Positions 17,205 to 30,200 of a stretch of DNA of 46,826 bases are shown here, piece by piece. A program made the position numbers and the translations under genes. Under the pieces are notes generated by a model that ran no database searches, was not told where the DNA came from, and worked only from the letters and a program-made list of their open reading frames with translations. The number at the start of each line of letters is the position of its first letter. The first letter of the stretch is position 1. This DNA comes from Phytomonas francai (lineage: Eukaryota; Euglenozoa; Kinetoplastea; Trypanosomatida; Trypanosomatidae). The stretch is taken from the NCBI GenBank assembly GCA_001766655.1, contig MJCC01000003.1:928205-975030 (forward strand), read 5' to 3'.

Positions 17205-18257
17205 ACCAGAAGAGCCCTTTGAACTCTTAAGCTTTTTATTTTATTCAAATCGAGTTGATCATGTACATGTTTATAAATTATACCTTTATTGTTATTCTTT
17301 TTCTCTGTGTTTCAAGAATCTGAGACTATATTATTCGATTTTTATCATTTCTTTTGGTTATATGTTGTGGATTAGATAACTTATTAATCTTTCCAAATGT
17401 TTACATTACATATAGCAATATATTTGTGAGCTTATCGTTTTTCAGAAATGTTAAAAACGACAGTTAGTTTTAGAAAAGTACTCTTTCCCGATTTTCATTG
17501 TTGATTTTCGACTTTTATTTTCATAATCTTTCATGGTATATGATATGTATGTTTTTGAGATGTACAATATGAAACTGTGGTGTATTCTGTGATGAAACTA
17601 TGGGGAAAAGAGGAGGGAACCACACACACTTATTTCAAATGAAACCTTAGACCTCCCCAAAGAGAGAAAAGAGAAATAAGAGCTGAATCATAGATTTTTT
17701 TTTGAATAGAATGCTTTTATCATCGATGGCCCTGTTTGGCACTCTTTTTTCTTCCCTATGTTGGTTCTGTTCAATGCTAATACTATACATGCGTTAATCC
17801 GAGTTTGCGCTAAATTGGCTTATTTTGGTATGATAAACACCATTATTTGCCTTTTCCTCTTTCTTTTTATGTTTTACATACCCGTGGTGTATTTATACGC
17901 TGTAGCAAAAAAATAAAAGCGGTTATTTTCATTATTAGACAGTCGTTTTCCTTGTATTTTGCCGCACACACAGGGGGGAGCAAGGGTTTAACCAATAAAT
18001 AAGACAGGTAAAACTAACACTACATTTTCCTGTTTTTTTTTCTTTTTCTTTGCAGTGTGGCTTGGATTAGCCCGCTGAAATAGGAAGATACTTTTTATTT
18101 CCCTTGAAAACCCTCCATCAGTGTTTCGATCGCTCTGTGAGAAAGACAGCTAGCGAATTACTTCCCATACTCCCTGACTCGAAGCAACTTCGACGCCACG
18201 GTTGGGGCCCTTTCCCTCTCCAACAGAAGCAAAACGAGTGCGGCCGGAAGGTGCGGA
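17205..18257. other. Intergenic spacer and dynein 5' UTR
   Basis: About 850 bp of AT-rich spacer up to the splice acceptor at 18055, then about 200 nt of increasingly GC-rich 5' UTR. No coding frame with recognisable content. The change from AT-rich to GC-rich sequence is sharp after about 18180. Confidence 0.6.
18013..18055 (+). promoter_or_regulatory. Strong trans-splice acceptor for dynein heavy chain
   Basis: An ACTAAC motif at 18013-18018 resembling a branch point, a long T-rich tract (18026-18052) and GCAG ending at 18055. It would give a 5' UTR of about 200 nt. This is the best-formed acceptor in the window. Confidence 0.65.
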
Positions 18258-21200
18258 ATGCAGTCAAGGCTCTCCCTCTCCGGGCAGCACCTGCACCCCC
18301 CCTCCCCCCCCGCCCCCCGCGACTCCGTTACCCATCGCAATCCGAACCACGTCGCGAAGGACGTCGCCGACGCGTGCGGGGGCGTGAACCCGCTGCTCGG
18401 GCGGCTCTACAGCGACAACCCCCGCGGGGCCTCGAACGTCGGCATGCCGAACAGCCTCCTCCTCTCCGTCGACCAGCCCCCCGGGGCCCTCGCACGCGCT
18501 CCTGTCACAACCCGCGCGCCCTCGCACGTCTCGGGGGCCTCGGCCCCCGTCCTCTCCCGCGCGCCCTCGCACGTCGCGGACGCGGGGGCGGCCCCCCTCG
18601 GCGCGACGCGCTACGTCGGGACGCTGCAGCTCTACACCCCGCCGCGGCCGCGGGATGCGGAGCTGCGCGGGCTGCTCCTCGGCCCCCCGGCCCACGCGCG
18701 GCGGCGCCCGCCGGGGAAGCTCCGGCCCCTCGCCCGCACCGCCCCCGCCGGCGGCCGCCCCGCGAAGACCCCCCGCGACCCCAACAAAAACGACGACGAC
18801 GACGACGACAACGACGGGGCCGCCGTCGCCGGCATGGACGACGCGGCCGCCGGCCCCCCTCCGCACTTTCGCATCCGCCGCTTCGAGAAGACCGCGCCGG
18901 GGGCGCCGAGCGAGTTCGCCTACCTGGTCGCGCGCCCACGCGGCCTCCGCGAGCGCTTCGACCCGTACGACCTCGAACCGGTCTCGCATGGGGAGCTGCG
19001 GGGTCGGCCGTACTACACGGTCTCGGCGGCCGGCGTGATGCGGTTCACCGGCGACGTCCCGGAGTTCATGCCGCTCGCGACGTGGGAGCGCGACCGCGCG
19101 ATCTTCCGCCGGGTGAGCGCGCTCACGGTCTTCAGGGACTACAAGAAATGGCGGAGCTTTCTCGTCTGGCGGGGGGTGGTGCGGCGGCAGGCGATGCGCG
19201 GGAGCCGCACCTTCCTCGAGAAGAACCTCTTTCACGTGCACCCGCGGCTGTCCGCGACGCTGCTGCTCGTGCGGCGCCGCTGTCTGAGCTTCGCCGCCAC
19301 GCACAATTTCTACGCGGCCCCGGGCGAGACCCTCCCGCTGGACGCGTACTGCCGCGCCCTGATGGACCACCTCGCGGCGGAGCGCGAGAGGCTCGAGCGC
19401 ATGGTGCTCGACCTCCGCGACCACGTCGACCAGGCCTGCAAGGCCGCGATGCTCGCCGCGCAGATGGAGCGGGAGCAGATGAACGCCCGGTACAGTGAGG
19501 AGGACCGACGGAAGCGGAAGCTCTTCGACATCCGCGAGCTCGGCCTCCAGCAGCAGCCCTCCTATGTCGAGCTCACGCAACGCAAGGCGACCTGTCGTCG
19601 TCTCACCGCCTTCATCAAGCTCTGCGATTACCTCATCATCTCCTGCCTAACAAGCCTTGCGATTAAGGCGGTGGTGAACATCGCCGCGGATATCGTCTAC
19701 CCGCGCGCGGAGGCGCGGGAGTCCCAGAGCGAGGTCAGCACCCGCCGTGGATCGATCGCTTTAAGCGCCTCTTTGCACAGCGACGCCCACCACGCGCGGG
19801 AGCGGCGGACAGACTCCACGACAAACCCTATCCCTTTTGTCGGACCCCTCTTCAGCGTCGAGGTGCTTTACAACGAAAAGGATCAATGCATCAATATTAG
19901 TCCTTCGCAGGTGCGGGTGGTGGAGGCGGTGGATGATATCATCTCAGAGTACGTGCACACCGCGCGCGGGATCCCGCGGCTTGAGTTTATGGACGTGTTT
20001 AAGGTATACACCTCCAACGTGGACGAGCGAACGAGCTTGGATGGCCCTGGCGCCGGCCCCGACGTTGCCGAAATGATTCTAGCCGAGGAGGAATACAAGA
20101 AAAGCCTCCAGTCAATCCATAGCAGCTTCACGTACTGTTTTAACAAGGTCAACCTCTACGTGCGCGGGTTCAATGTTTATCGGGATATGTATGTCAGCAA
20201 CTCGAAGTTAGATATGAACGCGATTCTCGAGCAGCAGGAGACGATTAAGTTTTTCAGGGATCACCTCACACTTTTCAAGTATCAGATGGATATGATCTCG
20301 AGCAAAATCCCTAACAGCAAAGACGTTACACTTTTTCGCGTGCATTCGGATAACCTACGGGAGTTTTTCGCGCCGAGCCCGGCGGCCTGCCTGGAGGCCT
20401 TCCGTCAAACCATGCCGATTATCGTCCATCGCTACAACGAAACCTTGCTGGCCGGATTGCAAACGCGTAATTCCTACCTGAGTGCCTTTCCGAAAACCGT
20501 CGAGCACTACGTGGAGTACCTCGACTACTATCACAACCTGGAGTCGGAGCTCGATCAGATTGGGAACTCCTTCGAGTTTATTCGCGAGCTGATTAACCTA
20601 CTGCAGGAGGAGTCGATTGGGATTCCGGAGCAGGACCAGGAGATTTTTCGGAGCGGGACGCGGCCACAGTTTGACAAGCTTCGGACCCTCGTGCAGGTCG
20701 TCGAGGATGGCAAGGAGTCTCAGCAGCGGCTCTTCGCGCGGAATATCGACGAGCAGATGGACCAGCTCCGCCGACGAATCGAGGAGGTCTACGATAAGGC
20801 CGGCCAGCCGATCGTGAACTCCGATGAGGAGCAGGTGGAGACGGTGATTCAGTACATTATAGACCTCCAGCAGGAGGCCGAACGGATCGCTGCACGCGAG
20901 AAGGAGCTTCGACGCTTTCAAACCGCCATCGGAGTCGAGGAGACGACGGTAGATACGATGCAGGACATGCTCAATGATGTGAATATGAAGTCGAAGTTGT
21001 GGGTGGGGATCGCGGATTGGCAGGCATTCACCGACGAGGCCCTCGTGCAGGTTTTCGCCGAGGTTGACCTTGAGAACGTGAAGGAGATGGTTCAGAAATA
21101 CACGGTGCTGGTAAAGCAGGTAGCAGCCAAACTGAGCAACAATGCCGCCGTCCCAAAGCTTAAAGCTAAGGTGGAGGAATGGCGTCAGCTTCTTCCGATC

Positions 21201-24200
21201 CTACAGGTCTTTACCAACCCCAAGATGAAGGCGGAGTACCACTTGAAGGTTTCGAATATTGTGGGGCCCGTGGAGGACAGCTCTAGCGGTATTTCCAGAA
21301 CACTCGCGGAGTGGAATCGTCAGTTTACGATTAAAATGCTGCTGGAGAATAACGTGCTCGCGCACAAAAGCAAGATTCTTGAGATCAGTGCGACCGCAAT
21401 CGAGGAGGATAAACTACAGCAGCAAATTGACAAGGTGAACGCAATGTGGAATGTTGGGGGTCCAAAGCCGCCGATGGAGTTTGAATTTCACCAACATAAA
21501 GATTTGAAAGACGTTTTCACGCTCGTCAGCTCCTCTGTCGAGGATGTTTCTGCGCTGCTCGACGATTCTTTGATTGCCATCTCTACGATTGGGTCGAGCA
21601 GGTGCTGCCAGGGGATTCTTCGTACGCAGGTCGATCGATGGGAGGCGCGGCTCAAGTACATGCAGGCTACGCTCGATAAATGGGTGGAGTTTCAGCGGAA
21701 CTGGGTTTACCTGGAGAATATCTTCTCCTCCTCCGAGATTCGTAGTCAGTGGAAGGACGACGCCAAGCGATTCGAAAAGGCGGATCACTTTTATAAGGAT
21801 TTGATGCGGAAGGCGCATGATTTACCCACCGCGTACCGTGGCCTTTTGATTAACCCCCCGTCGTTCGACCCGGGAGATCCGCCGCCGTCGGGCAGGGTGC
21901 TCCGGCAGGAACTGGAGGCGTACATCGTCGAGCTCGAGCGCGTTTTGTCGAGCCTGGAGAAGAAATTAGAAGAAAAGCGCCGCGCCTTTCCACGCCTTTA
22001 CTTCCTTAGCAACGATGACCTTCTTGACGTGCTCGCGAAGGTGAGGACCCCGGAGCTAATAATGCCGCACATGCTCAAGATATTTGACGGGATCAAGACG
22101 CTCGTTTTCGGGGAAAGCAGCACTATCACACATCTCGTATCCATGGAGGATGAAAAAGTGGAGCTGATTAATCAAAGTATTAAGGCGCGCGGTCCGGTGG
22201 AGACGTGGATGGATATCCTTGAGCATGAGATGTTTACGACATTGCGAAGGCACGCGCAGGCCTGCCTGGAGGATTATGAAGCTCGCGGGGATCGCCATGA
22301 GTGGATGTTTCGGCACCCCGTCCAGCTCGTGCTTATTATGGAGCAACTGCTATGGACTCGCAGCGTGGAGGAGGCCCTTGACAAGAAGGATACCCTGCAG
22401 CGGGTTGAAAGGCTTAAAGCGGCAAATTACCGCGCGCTGGAGGACCTCGCCGGTCTCACCTCTTCCCCTCTCTCGAAGCTCGAGCGCATTCTGCTTTCGA
22501 CGATGATTACCATTGACGTCCATGGGCGCGATCTCGTAGACGACATGTATGTGAATCAGGTCCACAGCTCGCGCGAGTTTGGCTGGACAAAGCAGCTGCG
22601 TGTGTACTGGGAGCCCGACGAGGACGGCCGTGGAAATATCTTTATTCGGCAAAACAACTCGCGCTTTGTGTATGGCTACGAGTACCTCGGCGCGCAGGGC
22701 CGCCTTGTGATCACCCCCCTCACCGATCGCATCTACATGACGATAACGGGTGCGCTGAAGCTCTACCTCGGGACCTCCCCGCAGGGGCCCGCGGGAACGG
22801 GCAAGACGGAGACGGTCAAGGATCTCGCGAAAAATCTCGCACGGCAGTGTATTGTCTACAACTGCTCCGATGGCGTGACCTACAAGATGATGGAAAAGCT
22901 CTTCTCCGGGCTGATTCAGACCGGCGCGTGGGCCTGCCTGGATGAGTTTAACCGGATCAACATCGAGGTGCTCTCGGTGATTGCCTCGCAGCTGCTCGAG
23001 ATCAAGCTCGCGCTCCAGAACGGGCAGGAGAAGTTTACGTTCCAGGGGACCCCTGACGTTCGCGTGCGGTCTACCTATGGCGCCTTCGCCACGATGAACC
23101 CCGGCTACGCCGGACGAACCGAGCTGCCGGACAACCTGAAAATCCTCTTTCGCCCCGTCGCCGTCATGACGCCGGACTTCCGCATGATCGCGGAGGTTAT
23201 TCTGTACTCCGAGGGCTTCAAGGACGCCAGGGAGCTCTCGCTTAAGATCACGCAGCTCTACAAGCTGAGCTCCGAGAAGCTCTCTCTGCAGGATCACTAC
23301 GACTTTGGTATGCGCGCGATTAAGTCGATTTTGGTCATGGCCGGCGACCTCAAGCGCTCGCAGCCGGACGTCCCCGAGCACTGGACGCTCATCGTCGCCT
23401 GCAATGATTCCAACGTCCCGAAGTTCGTTGCCGAGGATCTGCCGCTGTTCAAGGGGATTATGCAGGACCTCTTTCCCGGCGTCTCCTTCCCGGAGCGGGA
23501 GTACGAAGAGCTCCTTCCCGCGATGCGCGCGGCGATGGAGACGAAGAAGCTGCTCGACGCCGGGGCCTGGCTGACGAAGGCGATTCAGTTCTACGAAACC
23601 CTCATCGTACGGCATGGCGTGATGCTCGTGGGCGAGACGGGAACGGGAAAGACGGAGATTTGTCGATGCCTCGCGCAGGCGCTGACGAGTATGGGGGCCG
23701 CGGGAAGCGTGAACCCGATGGCGCGCCCGGTTCATCGGTTCGTGATCAACCCCAAGGCGATCCTCCTATACGAGTTGTACGGCCAGTTAGACGTGAACAC
23801 GAACGAGTGGATCGACGGCGTACTCGCCACGATCATGAAGGAATGCGTGCGGAATTCCGAAACGAGCAAGGATCACCGATGGATCATCTTGGATGGCCCG
23901 GTTGATACGCTTTGGATTGAATCGCTCAACTCCGTACTGGACGACTCGAAACTGCTCTGTTTGGATAATGGCGAGCGCGTGAAGTTGCCGGATACGATTC
24001 ACATGCTCTTTGAGGTGGAGAACCTCGCGGTGGCTTCCCCGGCTACCGTATCGCGCTGTGGTATGGTGTATATTAACGCCGGCGATTTGCCGTGGAGCGC
24101 GATCGTACATCAGTGGAGCGAGACGAAGCTGGTGGCTGCTGGGGTAGGCCCACTCTGCCGGAAGTACATTATCTCCCTTTTCGACCAATTTGTTAACCGA

Positions 24201-27200
24201 GGCCTCAAGTGGCTTCAAAAGCAGTCTCCACTGATCAGTGCGGGCGAGATCAATGTGGTGCAGTCGATGTGCGATCTTTTCACCGCGATGATTAAGTCCC
24301 AAAACGTCTTCCTTACGCCGGATCCGGAGAACTACGCGACGCTCGAGCCCGACGACGAGGTCTTCCGCGTTCGCAACGAGATCTGCAATCTACTGTTCGC
24401 GTTTTCGTACGTGTGGTCGGTGGGGGGTAATGTGGATCAGGACGCGATGGACAGCTTCGACAACGTGGCGCGTGGGTGGTTCGAGAAGCTCGTGCACTTT
24501 CCCAACCAAGGCTCCGTCTTTGACATCACGGTCGACATCGCAAACCGGATGTTCGTGCCGTGGGCAAGCATGATGCGGGAGTACGTGTACGACCCCAACA
24601 CCCCCTTTTTCAACATCCTCGTCCCGACCGTGGACACGGTGCGGTACGGCACGCTCACGCAGATGCTCCTGGGCTCCGGCAAGCCCCTCCTCTTCAACGG
24701 CCACACCGGCGTCGGGAAGTCCGTGATCATGGCGGACTGCCTCTCCGCGAACAAGGAGGCCCTGCAGCTCTCCGTCATCACCTTCCAGTTCAGCGCGCAG
24801 ACCTCGTCGGAGCGCACGCAGGAGATGATCGAGAGCAAGCTCAAGCAGAAGCGGAAGAACATCCTTGTCCCGCCGCCGGGCCGGACCGTCGCGCTCTTCA
24901 TCGACGACCTGAACATGCCCGCGCGGGAGCTCTTCGGGGCCTCCCCGCCGATCGAGCTTCTTCGCCAGCTGATGGGGCAGGGCGGGTTCTACGACCGCAA
25001 GGTCGCGGGCTTCTGGAAGGAGGTGCGGGAGGTCACGGTGGTCGCGGCCTGCGGGCCGCCGGAGGGCGGGCGAAACCCCCTCACCCCCCGCCTCACCCGC
25101 CTCTTCCACCTCCTCCAGATCCCGAACCTCTCCGATAAGTCGATGCACCGCATCTTCAGCGCCATCCTCGGCGGCTTCCTCGAGGCGAGGAACTTCGCGA
25201 AGGAGGTGAAGCACCTCACGCGGGCGCTCGTGCAGACGAGCGTTGAGGTGTTTAACGGGCTGCGGCGCGGCCTGCGTCCGCGCCCGGCGACGCCGCACTA
25301 CACCTTTAATCTGCGCGATCTCGCCAAGGTTTTTCAGGGGATGATGCAGGTCGCGCCGCGGGCCTGCAAGGACGGCAAGGCGGTCGTGCGGCTCTGGATG
25401 CACGAGTGCATGCGCTGCTTCTACGACCGACTCGCCACCCCCGAGGACCGGCGGTTCTTCTTGGAGGATCTGATGGTCGACGCCGTGAGCCATCTCATCC
25501 CCGCGTCGAACTTGCAGGAGGGGCTCTTTGCGGAGACGCCTATGATCTGGGCAGATTTTATGCGCTTTGGGTCTTCCGAGCGGGTATATGAGGAGGTAGC
25601 CGATTTCACGCGAATCCCTCAAGTTCTGGCGGAGTACCAAGACGAGTACAATTCCATCATTAACCTCGTAAGCGCCAAGGGCAGGGAGGCGAACAGTACC
25701 GAGGTCCAGGCATCGCATCTCAATCTAGTCTTTTTCAAGGATCATTGCGAGCATTTATCGCGTCTCATCCGCATTCTTCGCCAGCCACGTGGGAACGCAC
25801 TCCTTGTGGGGGTTGGGGGCTCTGGTAAGCGCACGCTTGCCCGCTTGGCCGCCTACGTGGCCGACTGCCGCGTGTTTGAAGTGGCGGTTGGCAAGGGCTT
25901 TTCCGTTGCCGACTTCCACGAGTTCTTGCTCGAAGTGTACACCTACGCCGGCGTCGAATGTCGACCTTGTGTGATCTTGTTGTCTGACAACCAAATGGTT
26001 CACAGCGTGATGCTTGAGGACATCAGCAATATCCTCAACTCAGGCGAGGTCCCATCCCTCTTCAGCGCCGAAGAACGGGAGAAGAAGATCAACGCCTGCC
26101 TTGAGGGGGCCCTGAAGGTGGGTATTTCGAACCGAGAGGACGTGTACAACTTCTTCATCTCCCGCGTACGCGACAACCTTCACGTGGCGCTCTGCATGAG
26201 TCCCGTCGGAGACACGTTCCGGGCGCACTGCCGACAGTTCCCGTCTTTGACAAACTGCTGCTCGATTGACTGGCTGGACGAGTGGCCGACGGAGGCCCTG
26301 AATGGGGTCTCGGAGAACCTGCTAAAGGATCTGGAGGGCTTGATGCAGGCGGAGTTCCTTTATAAACTGCCCGCGCTGTGCGTGGAGGTGCACGCGTGCG
26401 TGGTGGAGCTCGCGCGCGCGTACTGGGAGGAGGTGCGGCGCCGCTACTACGTGACGCCGACCTCGTACCTGGAGTTCATCGAGATGTACAAGGCCATGTT
26501 TGCCGAGCAGCGAAAGACCATCGAGGAGCAGCTCGACCGCGTCCAGAACGGTAAGTCCAAGATGAAGGAGACCGACGAAACGATTGGCAAGATGCGGCAC
26601 GAGATTGAGGTCAAGCGCCCGTTGCTCGAGCAGGCGTCAAAGGAGACCCAGTCCGTCGTCGCCGATCTTAAAATACGGCAAACCAAGGTGGGCGAGATGC
26701 AGATTCAGGTCCGCGCCCAGCAAGCGAGCGCGGCAGAACAGCAAAGCGAGGCATCGCGTATCGCGTCGGAGGCCAATAGTCGTTTGGCGGAGGCAAAACC
26801 GATTATCACACGCGCAAAGGCTGCCCTCGATACGATCCAAGCTAGTGATCTAAATGAGCTGCGTTCGTTCGCAAACCCGCCGTCGGCAGTGCTCAAGACA
26901 GCTCAGGCTTGTATGAACATGTTTGACCCGAAGGACTTTAACAATTCATGGTCCGGTGGGATGGACTGGAAGGGTGCTCGTGAGTTCTTATCGTACCGTC
27001 CTCTGCTGGACATGATTCGGAATTACCCAACCGAAAATGTCAAGCCATCCATCCTGCAGAAGATCCAAAAATGTATCAACGATGAGGAGTTCACGGTAGA
27101 GATATGCTCCCAAAAGGGATCGCAGACGTGCGGGAGCCTGTGTGCGTGGGTGCACGCCGTCAGCGAGTACTCCAAGATCGTAAAGGAGGTGGCGCCAATG

Positions 27201-30200
27201 CGCCAGGCGGCAATGGAAGCAGAACAGCACCTGGCGGAAACAACCGCAAAGCTGCAGTCTACGCAGCAACTCCTGCGCGAAGTCGAGAAGGAGCTTGCCG
27301 AACTCGAGGAGAACTACCAACGAAGTCTAAAGAAGAAGAACGATTTGGAGACAGGCTTGCGAGTGTGCATCAGGCGACTCGAAAACGCAGAGACGCTGTC
27401 CAGCTCACTGAAGAGTGAAGGGGCTCGATGGTCTGAGAATATCACGCAACTCACTACAAGGTTGGACAAATTACCCCTGCAGACCTTCATCGCCAGCGCC
27501 TGTGCAGCCTACTTTGGCCCTTTCACCCCCGCCTTCCGCAAGCGACTGCTAAAAGCGTGGCTTGAACGGCTCGAGCAGTGTGATTTGGGGGTCGATTCCG
27601 GTGCTTCGCTGATTCAGATCCTCGGCGACCCTGTCGACATCCTTAGCTGGAGGGTCAACGGACTACCGATGGACGACACGTCCATTGAGAATGCCATTAT
27701 TGCCATGCTTTCGCACGCGCCTCATCGGTGGCCGCTGTTTATTGATCCACAGGAACAGGGCATCAAATGGCTTATGCACCAGTTTAGCCACCAGCAATCA
27801 TCGGTTGTCAGCCGGCCCGCCGGTTTTGCGCGGGATGCCAAGCATGGCCATATGTCGATGCTGAAGGTTATCCGGCTCACGGAACCGACGTGGATGCGAA
27901 CCCTTGAGATGCAAATCCGACTTGGTGGCGTTGTTATCATCGATAATGTTGGCGAGACGCTAGACCTCGCGTTGGATCAGCTCATCGCGCGCCGTATCAT
28001 CACGAGAGAGGGAGGGGTGCCGCAAATTCAGCTTACAGCGCAGTCCGGCCCTATCGACTTTCATCCAAACTTTAGGCTTTTTATGTGTACAAAGTTGGCC
28101 AATCCACACTTTCTGCCGGACATCAGCACACGGGTCGCGCTGATAAACTTCACCATCACACGAGAGGGGTTGGAGGAGCAACTTCTTGGCAAGGTCGTCT
28201 CGATTGAGAAACGTGAACTCGAGCGGGAAAAGAATCGTATGATTGAGAGTATCTCGCAAGGTGAGTGCAAGCTCAAGGCAATCGAGAAAACCATCCTTGA
28301 GCGGCTCAACTCGACAAAAGGTAATATTCTGGACGATTCAGAGCTGATCGGTGAGCTTAAAGCCGCACAATCGAACGCCGAGGTCGTCAACGCCCAACAA
28401 ATTGAAGCGAACCAGAAAATGGAAATCATATCCGTTTCCCGTGAGAAGTACCGCAGCGTGGCAGCGCGCGCGTCGGTCCTCTTCTTTGTAATTGCTGATA
28501 TCGCCTGCATCGACCCTATGTATCAGTATTCTCTACAGTTTTTTGTGAACTTGGTTCGTCACGAGATCGAAAACACCCAGAAGCCATCCTCTTATCATGA
28601 AGAAAGCTCGGACATGCTTCAGAGTCATCTCATGAAAGTGATCGATCGATTGACTGAGACCACTTACAATCAGGTGTGCCGCGGACTCTTCAACCGCGAC
28701 AAGATTATCCTTTCGGTACTTATCGCCACCTCTATTGAGCGCCAGAAGGGCACTATCACGGATGCTGAATGGCAGTACTTCGTCCGCTCCACGGCGCTTA
28801 TCCCTTCAAACCTGCCCACGTTGCCACCTGAACTAAATTGGATGAATCGGCAACAGTGGGGGCTCATCCAGGCCCTCACTCTCAGCGTTCCAGCTTACAA
28901 GGAGCTGTCCGAAAGCCTTTCCCAGAATCCGACGGAGTGGAAGATTTTCGCGACGAACGACGAGATACACACCGCCGTCGTGCCGTGTGGGTGGGCGGAT
29001 CGTCTTATGGATTTCCAAAAGATCCTTCTCGTGCGCACTTTCCGGGAAGAGAAGCTTTACCTTGCGCTCTACAACTATGTTAGCACGGCTATGGGCGTGC
29101 AGTATGTGGAGACACCGCCGTTTGACTTGGCGACCGTCCTGCAGGATAGCACCCCGGCGACGCCTATTATATTTGTCTTATCCCAAGGCGCGGATCCCAT
29201 GGGCGCACTGCTGGCCGCCGTTAAGACGGAAGGCCGGGAGCTTCAGTACATCTCCCTCGGTCAAGGGCAGGGCGAGAACGCGAAGAGGCTGATTGCTAAC
29301 TGCCGAACCAGTGGATCCTGGGCGCTCCTTCAGAATTGCCATCTATCCAAGAGTTTTATGCCAGAACTGGAGAATGAGGTTGCAAAGCTGCAGCTCGCAT
29401 CATCCGACACGCACCCTGACTTCCGTCTATGGCTCACCTCCATGCCAACAGACTTTTTCCCAGTGTTTGTGCTTCAGACTAGCATCAAGCTCACCAATGA
29501 ACCCCCAACAGGGTTGCGCGCGAACATGATTCGCGCCCTTGGCGACCTTACACCCAAAGACTTCAGTCCATTTGATGATCAGGAGCGGATCAGTGGTTAC
29601 TCCAAGAACGAATCCCTCAAAAAGCTTTTGTATGGTCTTTGCTTTTTGCACTCCATGGTGTTGGAGCGCCGAAAGTTTGGCCCGCTGGGGTGGAACGTCA
29701 CGTACGAATGGAACGACACCGACCTGGATGTCTCGAAGCAGTGGCTACGGCTGTTCTTTGAGGAGCAGGATGTGATCCCGTGGGATCCGATCGAGTACAT
29801 CATAGGCGAGATCAACTACGGCGGGCGCGTCACGGACCCCCAAGACCGCGGCCTCCTGCAGACCGTTCTCCGGCGCTGCATCTGCCCCGCCCTGCTCGAC
29901 GACGCGTACGCCTTCAGCGAGAGCGGCCGTTACGTGGCGCCGGGGGCCGGGAGCCGCTATGAGGACATCCGGGCCCACGTCCTGCAGCTCCCCCTCGTCG
30001 ACGAGCCCGAGGCCTTTGGCCTGCACGCGAACGCGAGTCTGCGGCACCAACTCCAGACCTCGCAGTACCTCCTCGCCACCGTCCTCGCGATCCAGCCGCG
30101 GCAGGTCGGCGCGGTCGCCGGCGCCCTGCTCAGCCCCGAGGACGAGGTCCGGCACAAGTGCCGCGAGCTCGCCGCCGGGATGCCGCAAAACCTCGCCCGC

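Noticed and set aside
18007..18055. Intron-like GT...ACTAAC...CAG segment before dynein
   Set aside because: Cis-introns are very rare in trypanosomatids, the segment is under 50 nt and lies outside the coding frame; it fits a trans-splice acceptor.
18104..19580. Alternate-frame ORFs (464 and 438 codons) at the dynein 5' end
   Set aside because: GC-rich shadows of the dynein frame, which alone continues into recognisable dynein domains.
22350..25718. Long minus-strand ORFs inside dynein
   Set aside because: Antisense shadows of a biased coding sequence; no motif and no splice context.
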